NCBI GenBank assembly: GCA_015060065.1
Contig: SUZF01000016.1
Location: 1-51,556, forward strand
DNA from: Rikenellaceae bacterium
Lineage (GTDB): Bacteria; Bacteroidota; Bacteroidia; Bacteroidales; Rikenellaceae
Direction of reading: 5' to 3'
Length of the DNA stretch: 51,556 bases
The notes under the pieces were generated by a model. The model was given only the letters and a program-made list of their open reading frames with translations, did not search any database and was not told where the DNA came from. The position numbers were made by a program, and so were the translations under genes. Numbering within the stretch: the stretch's first letter is position 1; each line of letters begins with the position of its first letter. This document shows, one piece after another, positions 25,030-33,587 of this stretch.

Positions 25030-26040
25030 TTACTGCAATATGCCCTTGGCCACAAGCCACTCGACAATCTGCACAGCATTCAGTGCTGCGCCCTTCTTGA
25101 TTTGGTCGCTTACACACCAGAATACCAAGCCGTTAGCATTAGTCAAATCCTTGCGCACACGACCCACGAAGACCGGCTCCTTGCCCGCAATAAACAATGG
25201 CATCGGATAGACCTTCGACTGTGGCTCGTCCATCAGCACCAGACCCTCTCCCTCGGCAAAGGCCTTACGCGCCGCCTCCACCGACACCGGCTCTGCGGTC
25301 TCGACCCACACACTCTCCGAGTGGGCGCGCATAACCGGCACACGCACGCATGTTGCAGACACCTCGATATCCGAGTGCATAATTTTGCGGGTCTCGTTAT
25401 ACATTTTCAACTCCTCCTTCGTATAGTCGTCATCAGCAAAAACGTCGATATGAGGAATCACGTTATATGCCAACTGATAGGCAAACTTCTCGACCGTAGC
25501 CTCCTTGCCTGCACCAAGTTCGGCATACTGCGTTTCAAGTTCCTGCATCGCTGCGGCACCCGCACCACTCGCCGACTGATAGGTGGCAACATGCACTCGC
25601 TTGATGTGCGAGAGTTTCTCGATAGCATTCAACGCCACCACCATCTGAATAGTCGTACAGTTGGGATTTGCGATAATTCTGCGAGGAGCATTCAGTGCAT
25701 CTTCGGGATTAACTTCCGGAACAACCAGAGGCACATTCTCGTCCATTCGGAAGGCACTCGAATTATCAATCATCAGCGTTCCGTGCTTGGTGATAGTCTC
25801 GGCAAACTCCTTCGATGTTCCACCTCCTGCCGACACCAGAGCCACATCGATACCCTTAAAGTCGTCATTATGTTGCAGCAACTTCACAGTCAGCTCCTCG
25901 CCACGGAATTTATAGACTCGACCGGCACTTCGCTCCGAGCCGAAGAGAGTCAATGAATCGATAGGGAGATTATGCTCTTCCAAGATGGTCAAGAACTCCT
26001 GACCCACAGCGCCACTTGCGCCAACTATTGCAATATTCAT
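25030..26040 (-). CDS. asd: Aspartate-semialdehyde dehydrogenase
   Basis: Asd reduces aspartyl phosphate to aspartate semialdehyde, the branch point for lysine/diaminopimelate, threonine and methionine. The 336-residue product begins [17 protein letters not shown] (NADP-binding). The catalytic Cys is in [10 protein letters not shown] near residue 128, and the [12 protein letters not shown] block and the later [13 protein letters not shown]is-containing segment are present. It lies 30 nt downstream of the PBP1A gene and probably shares its transcript, linking a peptidoglycan precursor step to a peptidoglycan synthase. Confidence 0.96.
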   Translation of the reverse strand: MNIAIVGASGAVGQEFLTILEEHNLPIDSLTLFGSERSAGRVYKFRGEELTVKLLQHNDDFKGIDVALVSAGGGTSKEFAETITKHGTLMIDNSSAFRMDENVPLVVPEVNPEDALNAPRRIIANPNCTTIQMVVALNAIEKLSHIKRVHVATYQSASGAGAAAMQELETQYAELGAGKEATVEKFAYQLAYNVIPHIDVFADDDYTKEELKMYNETRKIMHSDIEVSATCVRVPVMRAHSESVWVETAEPVSVEAARKAFAEGEGLVLMDEPQSKVYPMPLFIAGKEPVFVGRVRKDLTNANGLVFWCVSDQIKKGAALNAVQIVEWLVAKGILQ

Positions 26041-26070
26041 AACTATTTGTTTTATATTATTCCACTCTAT

Positions 26071-28470
26071 TTATTCAAAAAATTCTGCACCTGCGTCATC
26101 CGCACTCTCTGCCTCCGCTTCGTCGGGACACTCATAGGTCGGAGCCATCGGTGGGCGCGCAAATGTATCTTCGCGATTCAGTCCCAACTTCGGGTCGGCA
26201 TACGCCTTCGTGAGGAACTCTCCCACGATTGGCAGAGCCATAACACTACCCTCGCCACCTGAACGCAGATGAATCTGTTGGTCCTCGGCACCAACCCACG
26301 CACCGGCCACCAACTTGGGGGTAATACACATAAACCATGCATCGCGGTTGTCGTTTGACGTTCCGGTCTTTCCGGCAATATCCATATCGCGGAATCCGTA
26401 CTTCCACACCATACGGCCACCCGTACCACCCGAAATCACACGTTTAAGCATCGTGAGCATCGTGTAGGCGGTCTGCTTGCTGATGGCATCCTGCGACTGG
26501 TTACTGAAATTCGAAATCACATTACCCTGTCTATCCTCGATACGCGTAACGAAAATCGGGTCATTATGCACACCCTCATTTGCAAATGTCGAGTAGGCAC
26601 TAACCATCTCAAAGACATTCGACTCAAACGTACCCAGACACATTGCATATACAGGGTCTATGAAACTGCGAATACCCATGTTATGCACAAAATCAGCCAC
26701 CGCCTCCGGTTGCTTCGCCTGCTTCATAATCCACGCCGAGTAGTTGTTGCGACTACGGGCCAAGCCCCACGCCAGCGGATGTAGCACACCGTCATACTCG
26801 ACCTTTCCCGCCTCTTTGGGCGACCAAGCCGTACCGAGCGAGGTCTCGATTGTCACAGGTAGGTTTGGCACCATCGTACAAGGCGTCAATCCGAGATGGT
26901 CGATAGCGAATGTATAGATAAATGGCTTCACGGTCGAGCCGATTTGTCGCTTGCCCTGCTTCGCCATATCGTACTTGAAGTAGCGGAAGTTGGGCCCTCC
27001 GACATAAGCCTTGACATAACCCGTATGAGGGTCCATAGCCACAAAACTTGCACGCATAATACGCTTGTGATGCAGAATCGAATCACGCGGAGTCAGCATC
27101 GTATCTCGCTCGCCCTTGAACGTAAAGACCTTCATACGACACTTCTGCTCAAAACTCGCCATAATATCCTTCTCGCCCACTCCGGCACGCTTCATATTGC
27201 GGTAGCGGTCCGAATTGCGCATTGCACGACGGATTATAGCATCACGCTCCTCCGGTTCAGTATCTTGGAACAGCACCCCGGTACGCTTAACCTGCGCATC
27301 CATCATCGGCTGCACCTCTTCGCGCATCTGTTTCAGCAGAGCCGTCTCGGCATACTCCTGCATCGAGGCATTGATTGTGGTATAAATTTTCAGACCATCA
27401 CGGTAGATATTATACGGCTCGCCATCCGCCTTGCGATTCTTGTGGCACCATCCATAGAGCGGATTCTCCTCATACTCCTTCACAGCCTGCTCATAATCCC
27501 ACTCGGTGTAGAACTGTCGGCGAGTAGGACGTTTGGCACTCATCACCAAACGCAACATCTCGCGGAAATATGTAGCCTCGCCCTCGTTGTGCGATACAGG
27601 CTTGTAGTTCAACACGATAGGCAGGTCCGATATCGAATCGCGCTGTGCCTTGGAGATAGCCCCCGCAGCCTCCATACGCGAAATTACAAGATTGCGACGT
27701 GCCAACGAATTTTCGGGATTGCGCACCGGAGAGTATCTCGTCGGAGCATTTACCACACCGACCAACACCGCAGCCTCCTGAATATTGAGTTCGTGTGGCT
27801 CTTTATTGAAGAAAGTCAGCGCAGCCGACTTGATTCCATAGGCATTCGAGCCGTAAGCCACCGTATTCAGGTACATTGCGGCAATCTCCTCCTTGGTGTA
27901 ATTGTATTCAAGTTTTATGGCGGTAATCCACTCCTTGAACTTCGATATCACGAGTTTCGTACCACGGGCAATTTTGCCACGATTACGCACCGTATCACGC
28001 GGGAAGAGGTTTTTAGCCAACTGTTGCGTAATGGTACTACCACCACCTTGCGAACTGCGTTGCAAGGCTATGGTCTTGATTCCCACACGCATCAGCGACG
28101 GGATATCGATACCCGAATGGGTGTGAAATCTCACATCCTCGGTCGCAATCAGAGCCGCAATAATCGGAGGCACATCACGTCCCTGCAAATGCAGCAGTTG
28201 CGACGGCTCCTCCGGAAAGAGGTCTTCATATTGGATATACGAGCGATTCTGCACGAAGAATGTGCCGAGGATTTTACCCTCCTCCGAATAGATTTCGGTC
28301 GAGAGGTTGCTCTTCGGATTCTCCAACTCCTCAAACGAAGGCATACGTCCAAAGACACCGAGCGATGTGAGCAACAACATCGCAAAAAGCAATCCCATAG
28401 GCACCATTACGAGATACCACATCCACTTGATTATCCGACGCTTCGGGGTTTTATTATCTTTTTGAGCCAT
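26071..28470 (-). CDS. mrcA: Penicillin-binding protein 1A (bifunctional glycosyltransferase/transpeptidase)
   Basis: An inner-membrane enzyme that polymerises lipid II and cross-links the stem peptides. The 799-residue protein has a cytosolic basic N-terminus and one membrane helix (about residues 14-36). The GT51 domain carries ATEDVRFHTHSGID and GGGSTITQQLAKNLF. The transpeptidase domain has the nucleophile STVK near residue 510, SRNN, and KTGT near the end of the fold. The extreme C-terminus is acidic and low-complexity. It lies between the large HExxH outer-membrane protein gene and asd, all leftward. Confidence 0.95.
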   Translation of the reverse strand: MAQKDNKTPKRRIIKWMWYLVMVPMGLLFAMLLLTSLGVFGRMPSFEELENPKSNLSTEIYSEEGKILGTFFVQNRSYIQYEDLFPEEPSQLLHLQGRDVPPIIAALIATEDVRFHTHSGIDIPSLMRVGIKTIALQRSSQGGGSTITQQLAKNLFPRDTVRNRGKIARGTKLVISKFKEWITAIKLEYNYTKEEIAAMYLNTVAYGSNAYGIKSAALTFFNKEPHELNIQEAAVLVGVVNAPTRYSPVRNPENSLARRNLVISRMEAAGAISKAQRDSISDLPIVLNYKPVSHNEGEATYFREMLRLVMSAKRPTRRQFYTEWDYEQAVKEYEENPLYGWCHKNRKADGEPYNIYRDGLKIYTTINASMQEYAETALLKQMREEVQPMMDAQVKRTGVLFQDTEPEERDAIIRRAMRNSDRYRNMKRAGVGEKDIMASFEQKCRMKVFTFKGERDTMLTPRDSILHHKRIMRASFVAMDPHTGYVKAYVGGPNFRYFKYDMAKQGKRQIGSTVKPFIYTFAIDHLGLTPCTMVPNLPVTIETSLGTAWSPKEAGKVEYDGVLHPLAWGLARSRNNYSAWIMKQAKQPEAVADFVHNMGIRSFIDPVYAMCLGTFESNVFEMVSAYSTFANEGVHNDPIFVTRIEDRQGNVISNFSNQSQDAISKQTAYTMLTMLKRVISGGTGGRMVWKYGFRDMDIAGKTGTSNDNRDAWFMCITPKLVAGAWVGAEDQQIHLRSGGEGSVMALPIVGEFLTKAYADPKLGLNREDTFARPPMAPTYECPDEAEAESADDAGAEFFE

Positions 28471-28489
28471 ATCTTATCAAAAATTTTCG

Positions 28490-28497
28490 CAAAGTTA
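28490..28497 (-). promoter_or_regulatory. Possible internal promoter -7 element before PBP1A
   Basis: TAACTTTG on the minus strand lies about 20 nt before the PBP1A ATG. No -33 TTTG lies at the usual distance, so it may only supplement transcription from upstream. Confidence 0.35.
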
Positions 28498-28521
28498 CAT
28501 ATTTCTCGTCAAATATCCGCA

Positions 28522-31500
28522 TCAGAACGGCAGTCCGACACCTCCCGACACGAACACACCTCTCTTTCCGTGGGGCTTATACACCGACAGGGTCAGTGCC
28601 ACGGTCGCCGACGAGGGCATTCTGAAAAAGTTTACATCAAAGGTCAAGTCACCTCCATAAGCAAACAGATGCCTACGTCGCTCGATGATATTGGCAATAT
28701 CTCCGGCTTCGGGAGTTTTGTCGCCCACAAACGACTGCTTATCAAACGAAGCGTAGTCAAAGCCCACATTGAGACGAATACGCTTAAAGTACAAGAATGT
28801 CGGGATGCCACCCTCCGGATAGCACAACGGCAGTTGGTAATTTACCGACGTAGCAAAGTAGTTACGATTCATAATATCGCCCGAATTGAATCCGTGCGGA
28901 ATCAGCAACGACGACTTAAACGAGAGATTCGACGCCAGCACATCCGACTCGAAGCCTCCGAGTGTAGTCTGGAATGCACCCGCCAACGAGAGTGAATGAT
29001 GACGTGCCACGCCCGGCAGATAGACCTTGGCATAGGCAGCAATGAGTTGTCCGAAATCGCGGTTTGCGGGGTTCAGAGCATAATTCAACGAGATGACATG
29101 ACCTTGACGGGGTAGGAAATCCTTATGTGCCAACTGCACCATACTCTGATAACCGATACCGAACTGCAACAGATGCACACCCTCCCTATAACCAATCTTG
29201 GCAACATTCGAAATCTCGCCCGAAAGAATCATATCAGCCATACTTCGCACCTTTGCCACCAATCCGTTAGAGTAGTTCCACGAAGTGCTGATTCCCAAAT
29301 AGCGTGTGCGATATCCGAGTTGGAAATAGAGTGGCAACGATGCCGATGCCGTAATATCGTAATACTTATCGAGGCGCGGTTTATCCGGCAGCACAAGTTC
29401 GTACTTATCTGTTTCGGGATTCATCACCCACGTATAGGCCTGATACATTCGTTGAGTACCACCGTATGTTGCACTCAAACTCAAATTCACGCCCAGACCA
29501 TAGTATCGCAACGTACCCTTATAGACCGAGCCTTCCTCCTTGTTCCAACCCCACGAGAGCATACCCTCGGCATTCGATAGCAGACTCTGCGACATTATCG
29601 TAGCACCGAGATTGAAATCGATATGACCCTCGGTCAGAGTGAAGGGGTCATACGATGCCGGAGCCCACGAATGGACATTGAAGAGGTGGGTAAATTTCGA
29701 GTATCTGCGAGGTTTAAGTTCCTTCTGCTGACGCGCCTCCGTCTGCTTATCGAACTTCACGGTATCGAGATTCACGGTATTCCACCTTTTGCGTGGTGGA
29801 TTTACAATATTTTGTGGCAGGCGTGAGGACGCCACACGATGCAATACAGCAGAGTCTATACGCTGACTTGCCAAGTGGTAGCCTTCGCTGTCGTATGTGG
29901 TCATCAAGACCTCTCCGTCATCGGTCGGCATAGGCGAGAACGAGCCATACTTCGAGGTCGATATACGATACTCCTCACCGGAAGCGATATTGTAGCAATG
30001 CACCTCATCCTTACCCGACTCTATTGAGCCGAAGTATAGCACTCCATCACGCGCGCGGAGGTCGCTTAATGTGATATATGCCCCATTCGTAAGGGGTGTA
30101 ATCGAGCCATCGTCATTCACTCTACCCAGCCACATACCGCTATCATCCGTGGCAATAAAGTACAACTTACAGCTTCTATTATCATAAGCCAGCGAGTGCA
30201 ATTCCACCCCCTCCGGCATCGTCGCAATCACTCTGCGCGAGCGTCTATCTCCAAGAGCCACCTGATAGACCCCGTCAGGCCGATACTCTACCCACGCCAA
30301 CGATTTGCTACCATCAATCGCGGTCGGGAACTGTACATTTCGGTAGCGAAAGACCGTACGAGCATGACGTTTTCCCTTCTCGATATAGCATAGGCGCGAA
30401 TTGACTCTCTGCTGATAGACCACACCTCGACGATACTCTGTCCACCAAATCTTATCGCCCGATATTGTCGGACGTGTCGATATATTACCCGTATAGCACA
30501 ACCTTCTCTCCGCCCCACTCTCCGTATCGGTCACGACCAATGCCGACGGGCGGTCCAAATCCTCCTTAAACGAGAGGACACAGCCCTCTCCGAATGGCAT
30601 CGGATAGCGATAGGTCGTATAACTCTTCTGCTTTGGTGCAGGAATCCTCTCCGACGAATCCTCGACCTCGGCAAGAGGTCGCCAATAGTTGTTCAAATCG
30701 GAAAAAGTTTCGCGAAAGAGTTTGTTTGTCGAGGTCGAATAGAACTTCTTCATACCGACGTATGTCGTAGCAAACACGTATGGATTACGCACAGCATAGC
30801 GCACGATTTTATTCCATATATTCTCGTCATACTTGGTATTTGCATACGATGTAATCTGATATCCGAGTTGATAGTGGTCGGGCACATATTCGCGGAACGA
30901 GCCACAAAACCACTTGTCGTTACTCTTGCGGTCGAGGATTCTGTCGCCAAGAGCGCGGTAGTGCATCGAGAACGACGGTTGCAAGGCTCGACCAAACGAC
31001 GACATCGACGTCTCGGATATCACAGCATCGCCCTCCAATCCCCACAACGGCATAAAGAGCAGACCGATGGTCGTACTCTGCTGACCGAGCAGGTAACTGA
31101 ACACCCTGACCCAACCCCGATTGAGATTGTTATACTGCACCGCATGGCGATATTCGTGTGCCGCCAACTGTTTCAGCCACGGCATCGAGTAACTCGAAAT
31201 TGCGGGCGACGAGAGAATCTCCACACGCTTCGGCAACCACATAACCATACCATTAGACATCGCATTTTCGGGATGGACAACAAATGGAATCTTCATCGCC
31301 CCATGACGGAATCCGAAATCTATTGATGGTTGCACCGCCTGCACATAGTGGAACAACTTATGTCCCAAGACACGAGCCGTATCGGGATAGATGACCGAAA
31401 TCTTATTACCCTTGATATGGCGCCAATTCATCGATTCGGGATCGGCACCCCAAGAGTAATACTGTGCCGAGGCAGTGCCACAAAAGAGCATCGCCACTAC

Positions 31501-31530
31501 CGACAACAATATATATTTCAGTCTTTTCAT
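28522..31530 (-). CDS. Large outer-membrane protein with HExxH metalloprotease-like domain and beta-propeller
   Basis: A 1002-residue exported protein (signal peptide about residues 1-22, ending TASAQ) starting at MKRLKYILL. Near residues 125-129 it has HEYRH, followed at about 164-169 by GLEGDA, the metal-ligand layout of gluzincin metallopeptidases. The middle repeats resemble TolB-like WD blades (e.g. YFIATDDSGMWLGRVNDDG). The C-terminal third has alternating aromatic strands and ends in Phe (GVGLPF), as outer-membrane barrels do. Similar three-part proteins occur in Bacteroidota, but the function is unknown. It lies between a SUI1-type gene and PBP1A. Confidence 0.7.
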   Translation of the reverse strand: MKRLKYILLSVVAMLFCGTASAQYYSWGADPESMNWRHIKGNKISVIYPDTARVLGHKLFHYVQAVQPSIDFGFRHGAMKIPFVVHPENAMSNGMVMWLPKRVEILSSPAISSYSMPWLKQLAAHEYRHAVQYNNLNRGWVRVFSYLLGQQSTTIGLLFMPLWGLEGDAVISETSMSSFGRALQPSFSMHYRALGDRILDRKSNDKWFCGSFREYVPDHYQLGYQITSYANTKYDENIWNKIVRYAVRNPYVFATTYVGMKKFYSTSTNKLFRETFSDLNNYWRPLAEVEDSSERIPAPKQKSYTTYRYPMPFGEGCVLSFKEDLDRPSALVVTDTESGAERRLCYTGNISTRPTISGDKIWWTEYRRGVVYQQRVNSRLCYIEKGKRHARTVFRYRNVQFPTAIDGSKSLAWVEYRPDGVYQVALGDRRSRRVIATMPEGVELHSLAYDNRSCKLYFIATDDSGMWLGRVNDDGSITPLTNGAYITLSDLRARDGVLYFGSIESGKDEVHCYNIASGEEYRISTSKYGSFSPMPTDDGEVLMTTYDSEGYHLASQRIDSAVLHRVASSRLPQNIVNPPRKRWNTVNLDTVKFDKQTEARQQKELKPRRYSKFTHLFNVHSWAPASYDPFTLTEGHIDFNLGATIMSQSLLSNAEGMLSWGWNKEEGSVYKGTLRYYGLGVNLSLSATYGGTQRMYQAYTWVMNPETDKYELVLPDKPRLDKYYDITASASLPLYFQLGYRTRYLGISTSWNYSNGLVAKVRSMADMILSGEISNVAKIGYREGVHLLQFGIGYQSMVQLAHKDFLPRQGHVISLNYALNPANRDFGQLIAAYAKVYLPGVARHHSLSLAGAFQTTLGGFESDVLASNLSFKSSLLIPHGFNSGDIMNRNYFATSVNYQLPLCYPEGGIPTFLYFKRIRLNVGFDYASFDKQSFVGDKTPEAGDIANIIERRRHLFAYGGDLTFDVNFFRMPSSATVALTLSVYKPHGKRGVFVSGGVGLPF

Positions 31531-31541
31531 TGACACGCCTA

Positions 31542-31886
31542 TCAACTTCCGGCCTTCTTACAACGATATCCCGCCTGTAAAAGTATATCAACAATACGGT
31601 CGCGGTGGTCGCCCTGCACGATAATCTCGCCATCCTTGACCGAGCCACCGACTCCGCACTTTTTCTTAACCATACGCCCCAACTCCGCCAAATCCTCATC
31701 CGTGCCGACAAAGCCCTTCACAAGAGTTACAACCTTTCCTCCGCGTTGCTTCGAGTCGCGCCATACACGTAACTCCTGCTTGGCTGGCGGCAGGGTCTCA
31801 ACCTCCGGCTCCTCACCCGTATTATACTCAAAGTCGGGGTTGGTGGAATAGACCATCCCAAGTCGTGCTTTCCAATCGTTGGTCAT
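31542..31886 (-). CDS. yciH: SUI1/YciH-family translation initiation factor
   Basis: A small cytosolic protein of the eIF1-like family that affects start-site fidelity. The 114-residue form starts at the ATG at 31886 (MTNDWKARLG); upstream in-frame codons would lie in the intergenic promoter. The SUI1 domain is visible: VTLVKGFVGTDEDLAELGRMVKKKCGVGGSVKDGEIIVQGDHRDRIVDILLQ. The N-terminal linker is Glu/Pro-rich. It is the first gene of the leftward block toward asd and is divergent from DUF4435. Confidence 0.9.
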   Translation of the reverse strand: MTNDWKARLGMVYSTNPDFEYNTGEEPEVETLPPAKQELRVWRDSKQRGGKVVTLVKGFVGTDEDLAELGRMVKKKCGVGGSVKDGEIIVQGDHRDRIVDILLQAGYRCKKAGS

Positions 31887-31934
31887 AAAAAATGTCGTTT
31901 TTCGGTTATTAAACGAATATTCTTGGCTCTCTAT

Positions 31935-31965
31935 TTTGTGCAAAGATAGTAAATTACTATCTTTG
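31935..31965 (+). promoter_or_regulatory. Palindromic promoter of the DUF4435 gene
   Basis: TTTG (31935-31938), 19-nt spacer, TATCTTTG (31958-31965) match the consensus exactly, and the ATG is only 6 nt past the -7 box, so the mRNA would be essentially leaderless. A perfect inverted repeat CAAAGATAGT-AAATT-ACTATCTTTG (31941-31965) overlaps the promoter and also places a -7-like box on the opposite strand toward yciH. Confidence 0.8.
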
Positions 31966-31971
31966 TAGAGT

Positions 31972-33000
31972 ATGAAAAGTGAGATAAATTCCGAAACTAC
32001 GCACAAAAACGGTATAAATGAGCCGTTACCACAGCCTCTGCCCTATCTTGGAACGAAGCGACTGGTGCGTGTCTATGTTGAAGGTTATGAGGATGTTGCC
32101 TTCTGGCGTGGCATCTTCGACCACTTCCGCAACCCCTATCTGCGCTTCGAGATTTCGGTGCCGACACGCCCCGACCTACCCAAAGGCAAAAAGGTCTTGA
32201 TGTCGATGATTCCGACCTCTTCGGAGGAGCAACTGCTATGCGTAGATTCCGACTTCGATTACCTCTTCGGCGACCGCACCGAGCAGTCACGTACGGTCTG
32301 CAATTCGCGCTATATGTTCCACACATACGCCTATGCCACCGAGAACTTTTTATGTTACGCCCCCTCGCTGCACAACGTATGTGTCAAAGCGACCAAGAAC
32401 GATACGCGCATCTTCGACTTCGTAGCATTCTTGGAGGAGTATTCGCGCATAATCCACCCCGTATTTCTGTGGTATGCACACTCGGCACAGATGGGTACCG
32501 AGAGTGTCTTTACGCTCAATGACTTCCGCGCGACGGTACGTCTCGGATTCCTAGACCTGAAAGAGAATGGACGCTCAACCCTCGAATGGTTGCGAGGCAA
32601 CGTCGAGTCACGCCTACGCTCCCTGCGTCGCAAATATCCGCAGATGCAGTCCAAAGTCGATGAGTTTGGTCGATATCTGCGTGATTCAAAAGATGTTGTG
32701 CCGGAGCAGACCTATCTCTATATGCATGGGCATACGCTTATGGACAATGTCGTGATGGTCTTGCTCAACGATGTCTGCGACAAACTACGCAAACTCTCGC
32801 ACGCCCGCATCAGTGCCTCCTCGAAGGAGGGCATTGCCCTGCGCGACGAGGTAAGCAACTACAACAACTCCCTACGCTCGATTCGCGACGTGCTGCTTGA
32901 CAACGAGAACTACACCTCGTGTCCGCTCTACAAACGATTGAGCCTCGACATCGAACACTACATCCAACACACCATCTGTCAGATGCAACTCCACGAATAG
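31972..33000 (+). CDS. DUF4435 (TOPRIM-like) protein
   Basis: The 342-residue cytosolic protein belongs to the DUF4435 group. The N-terminal block YVEGYEDVAFWRGIF and, later, LLCVDSDFDYLF give the acidic E...DxD pattern seen in TOPRIM-type domains (metal-dependent nucleic-acid enzymes). Some relatives occur beside ATPases in defence loci. Here no ATPase or nuclease partner is adjacent: the neighbours are yciH and the V-ATPase operon. The promoter suggests a leaderless transcript. A perfect terminator shared with the V-ATPase operon follows. Confidence 0.65.
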   Translation: MKSEINSETTHKNGINEPLPQPLPYLGTKRLVRVYVEGYEDVAFWRGIFDHFRNPYLRFEISVPTRPDLPKGKKVLMSMIPTSSEEQLLCVDSDFDYLFGDRTEQSRTVCNSRYMFHTYAYATENFLCYAPSLHNVCVKATKNDTRIFDFVAFLEEYSRIIHPVFLWYAHSAQMGTESVFTLNDFRATVRLGFLDLKENGRSTLEWLRGNVESRLRSLRRKYPQMQSKVDEFGRYLRDSKDVVPEQTYLYMHGHTLMDNVVMVLLNDVCDKLRKLSHARISASSKEGIALRDEVSNYNNSLRSIRDVLLDNENYTSCPLYKRLSLDIEHYIQHTICQMQLHE

Positions 33001-33040
33001 AGAACTTCGTGTTACGACATCACCGCAAAAGGTTTTGACA

Positions 33041-33077
33041 AAAAGAGCGGAGAGGCGATAAACCTCTCCGCTCTTTT
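33041..33077. terminator. Perfect bidirectional terminator after the V-ATPase operon
   Basis: AAAAGAGCGGAGAGG (33041-33055) and CCTCTCCGCTCTTTT (33063-33077) make a perfect 15-bp stem with a 7-nt loop, between the convergent DUF4435 and ntpK genes. Confidence 0.9.
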
Positions 33078-33094
33078 CACTCTCTATGTCGGAA

Positions 33095-33550
33095 TTATTT
33101 CACGATGTTCGAGATAAGGAACGTAGCCGCAACGGTCAAGATTGCATACAACTCCGGGAATGCTGCGAGGATAAGGGTCTTACCCATCACGTCGTGACCA
33201 TTACCGATAGCCGCGATACCGTTAGCGCAGACCTTGCCCTGGAAGATAGCAGCCAAGAGGTTTACCATACCAACCAAAAGACCGGCACCGAATACGGCTG
33301 CTGCTTGGAACATGGTAATCTCCGGAGTCAGCAGACCCTGAACCATAAAGAAGCAGACGAAACCGTACAGACCCTGCGAACCGGGAAGCGCCGAGAGAAT
33401 CATGTAACTACCGAAGGCAGCACCATTCTTCTTCATTGCGCCTACTGCGGTCTGACCGCAAATTGCAGTACCGATAGACGATGCGATACCTGCCATGCCT
33501 ACCATCAGTGCAACACCGACATAAGCCAAAATCAAAGCTGTTGAATTCAT
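33095..33550 (-). CDS. ntpK: V-type ATPase subunit K (rotor c-ring)
   Basis: Forms the membrane rotor ring that carries the coupling ion. The 151-residue protein has four membrane helices (two fused hairpins). The ion-carrying carboxylate is Glu133 in AAFPELYAIL. Residues Leu55, Ser58, Gln59, Gln104 and Glu133 correspond one-for-one (offset six) to Leu61, Thr64, Gln65, Gln110 and Glu139, the Na+ ligands of Enterococcus hirae NtpK, with only a conservative Thr-to-Ser change. It is the last gene of the operon. Confidence 0.95.
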   Translation of the reverse strand: MNSTALILAYVGVALMVGMAGIASSIGTAICGQTAVGAMKKNGAAFGSYMILSALPGSQGLYGFVCFFMVQGLLTPEITMFQAAAVFGAGLLVGMVNLLAAIFQGKVCANGIAAIGNGHDVMGKTLILAAFPELYAILTVAATFLISNIVK

Positions 33551-33587
33551 AATTGTAAATGTTTTAATTAGTTATTGAATTTGTTTG

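Noticed and set aside
26896..28995. 699-codon plus-strand frame opposite PBP1A
   Set aside because: It lies almost wholly opposite the PBP1A catalytic domains, with a composition typical of an antisense shadow and no motif or promoter of its own.
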